Of a DNA stretch of 64,000 nucleotides, positions 62,843 to 64,000 are shown piece after piece (the stretch's first letter is position 1; the number at the start of each line of letters is the position of its first letter). Under the pieces are notes generated by a model, which was not told the origin of the DNA, did no database searches, and saw only the letters and a list, made by a program, of their open reading frames with translations. The stretch spans positions 3,252-67,251 of the forward strand of contig JBEHXV010000026.1 in NCBI GenBank assembly GCA_048498515.1. Reading direction: 5' to 3'. The translations under genes and the position numbers were made by a program. The stretch is from UBA4416 sp048498515. Lineage in GTDB: Bacteria > Bacteroidota > Bacteroidia > B-17B0 > Aurantibacillaceae.

Positions 62843-63456
62843 ATACCGATGGTCAATAAAATATTATAGGCTATGTTTATGATTAAATGTATACCCCATA
62901 AAAAATTACTTACAGATTGATCGTCAATAGTTTTAATGTAGCTTTTAAATGAAAACAAAAACAATGCTGTGCTAAAATAAAGCAAAAAAGCCGAATTGAG
63001 CCAGAAAAAATAATAGTTGGTCAGTTTTGGGATGTCGAGATCATTAAAAATTTTGAGAAAGTAGAGGATGCCCAGTGTTATAATAATGATACCTTCTGAC
63101 GTTGTTGAGATATCATCCTTAAAGGCATTAAAATAAGTCATGCCTAAAACTGTAAGAATAAAGAACAGGATTGAAAAAACATAAATAATGATCCTGAAAG
63201 CTTTCTTTTTAAATTCCAGCCAGAAAATACAGGCGATGGAGGAATATTCAATGACTGTAAACAGAAGCGCTACAGTGTTGCTGTTTTCTTCCTTAAACAT
63301 ATCTCTAAGCTCCACGCTTATCGAGATCAGGAGATAAAAAAAAAGGACGCCCAATTGACTATTGAGCGTCCTGCGGTTTTTAATAATAAAGAATAAAGTA
63401 ACATAAGGGCTTAATATAGACGTCTTTAAAAGAATACTATATATTAAGCTGCTCAT
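62821..63456 (-). CDS. Seven-transmembrane protein, probable sensor subunit
   Basis: 211 residues with about seven hydrophobic segments and short loops throughout; no enzymatic motif seen. Its last 22 nt overlap the start of the histidine kinase gene, so the two are translated together. Because the kinase has only one membrane helix and no input domain, this protein is the likely ligand- or membrane-sensing partner (inference). Not recognised as a named family. Confidence 0.75.
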   Translation of the reverse strand: MSSLIYSILLKTSILSPYVTLFFIIKNRRTLNSQLGVLFFYLLISISVELRDMFKEENSNTVALLFTVIEYSSIACIFWLEFKKKAFRIIIYVFSILFFILTVLGMTYFNAFKDDISTTSEGIIIITLGILYFLKIFNDLDIPKLTNYYFFWLNSAFLLYFSTALFLFSFKSYIKTIDDQSVSNFLWGIHLIINIAYNILLTIGICKHRKT

Positions 63457-63463
63457 TATTATT

Positions 63464-63778
63464 TTAACTGTTTAGAGGACTAGATAAATGACAATTTGGT
63501 GGACATAAAATGGATCGTTCCGCAATTATGCCTTCATAAATATCGTCTTCTTTTGCGTCAGCTCCAACAATTATCAATTGTTTTTTTCCGGTCTCATCTT
63601 TAGCGTAATAAACCCGGATTCCCATACAGTCTTCCTGTTCAAGAATTCGTGTGATGATTTCCTTGCCAAAGAAATGTGCGTGTGGTGCGCCGGGTGCGCA
63701 TGTCGCTCTGTAGTTAGCTGTCCATTCTGCTGCTGTTTCAAGTGGAAATTCTTCCGCTTCGTTTCCTGTAAATGCCAT
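63464..63778 (-). CDS. Small conserved protein of unknown function
   Basis: 104 residues, no signal peptide. Starts MAFTGNEAEEFPLETAAEWT, has GIRVYYAKDETGKKQLIIVG in the middle and a Cys-Pro-rich end (ILCPPNCHLSSPLNS). Similar proteins are common in Bacteroidota from memory, but no function is known to me. It is the first gene of the two-component operon (7 nt before the 7-TM gene), directly downstream of the palindromic TACTCTAT sites. Confidence 0.75.
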   Translation of the reverse strand: MAFTGNEAEEFPLETAAEWTANYRATCAPGAPHAHFFGKEIITRILEQEDCMGIRVYYAKDETGKKQLIIVGADAKEDDIYEGIIAERSILCPPNCHLSSPLNS

Positions 63779-63901
63779 AATTTTTGGATTTGGGGGTTAA
63801 AAGGTTAATAAATAAATTAATTGTATGCAATATAGAACAGGCTTCCTGCAAAAACCATACAAATGCCGCTAATAAAGCGTTACGTAAGTAATCGGTAAAA
63901 C

Positions 63902-63989
63902 TACCCTATCTGTAAATCAGGAATTTATAGAGTAGTTGATCTTAAAATAGAGTAGTACTACTCTATTAAATAGAGTAGTACTACTCTAT
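63902..63989. promoter_or_regulatory. Cluster of inverted TACTCTAT boxes upstream of the two-component operon
   Basis: Boxes occur as ATAGAGTA (reverse) at 63927, 63947 and 63970 and as TACTCTAT at 63959 and 63982, plus a variant TACCCTAT at 63902. Two reverse/forward pairs form perfect palindromes (63946-63967, 22 bp; 63970-63989, 20 bp) whose half-site is ACTACTCTATT. They lie about 125-210 nt upstream of the ATG at 63778. Likely autoregulatory sites of the response regulator. No clear TAnnTTTG promoter was found in 63779-63901, and the cluster may extend past the right edge. Confidence 0.72.
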
Positions 63990-64000
63990 AAAAAAAACAG

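Noticed and set aside
1..64000. tRNA or rRNA genes
   Set aside because: No cloverleaf-like segment or rRNA stretch was recognised by eye; a dedicated scan would be decisive.

Overview
The window looks like chromosomal DNA of a Bacteroidota (Bacteroidetes) bacterium. The evidence is the type IX secretion system (T9SS) genes porV, porU, a porP/sprF-like gene and gldJ, several secreted proteins with C-terminal T9SS sorting domains, and Bacteroidota-type promoter elements (TAnnTTTG). Many envelope genes are typical of the phylum: a TonB-dependent receptor, DUF6089-like and OmpA-like proteins, and WG repeats. I see no rRNA, tRNA, transposase, phage module or CRISPR array.

Layout. 1-9424: a partial GT-C type glycosyltransferase on the left edge, then a plus-strand envelope/secretion set (papain-like peptidase, alpha/beta-hydrolase-like lipoprotein without its nucleophile Ser, methyltransferase, M48 protease, beta-barrel-like protein). 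9540-20393: PD40-OmpA protein, an acyl-CoA-ligase/WG-repeat/acyltransferase operon, HEAT-like and membrane proteins, nitronate monooxygenase, DUF6089-like protein. 20457-26386: a frameshifted TPR gene, then a tandemly duplicated pair of T9SS cargo genes; the first copy of the second gene is truncated, and its intact partner carries YadA-like repeats, an S74 intramolecular chaperone and a T9SS tail. 26577-31179: housekeeping genes (eno, nadK, CBS protein, proline dehydrogenase). 31406-40812: the T9SS/gliding locus porV-porU divergent from porP/sprF-like, gldJ and murF. 40897-44961: two tandem T9SS-exported Asp-box proteins. 45206-49148: a redox/stress cluster (4Fe-4S/CDGSH fusion, OsmC, YceI, two pirins) next to a Crp/Fnr-family regulator; both pirin promoters share one 19-bp box at identical spacing. 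49381-55139: TonB-dependent receptor and a histidine kinase / receiver / receiver-PP2C cascade.

55404-64000 holds the most unusual material. A minus-strand locus encodes a small conserved protein, a 7-TM protein, a NarX-like kinase and a NarL/FixJ-type response regulator, followed by a set of largely unfamiliar membrane and exported proteins (two membrane proteins, a broken lectin-like gene, a membrane alpha/beta hydrolase, a 132-residue protein and a 601-residue secreted protein). Arrays of an 8-11 bp element (core TACTCTAT) flank the two-component genes: seven same-orientation copies in helical phase directly upstream of a good promoter for the downstream membrane-protein gene, and inverted palindromic copies upstream of the two-component operon. 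I infer that these are binding sites of the locus' own response regulator and that the locus is one self-regulated envelope-related system of unknown function.
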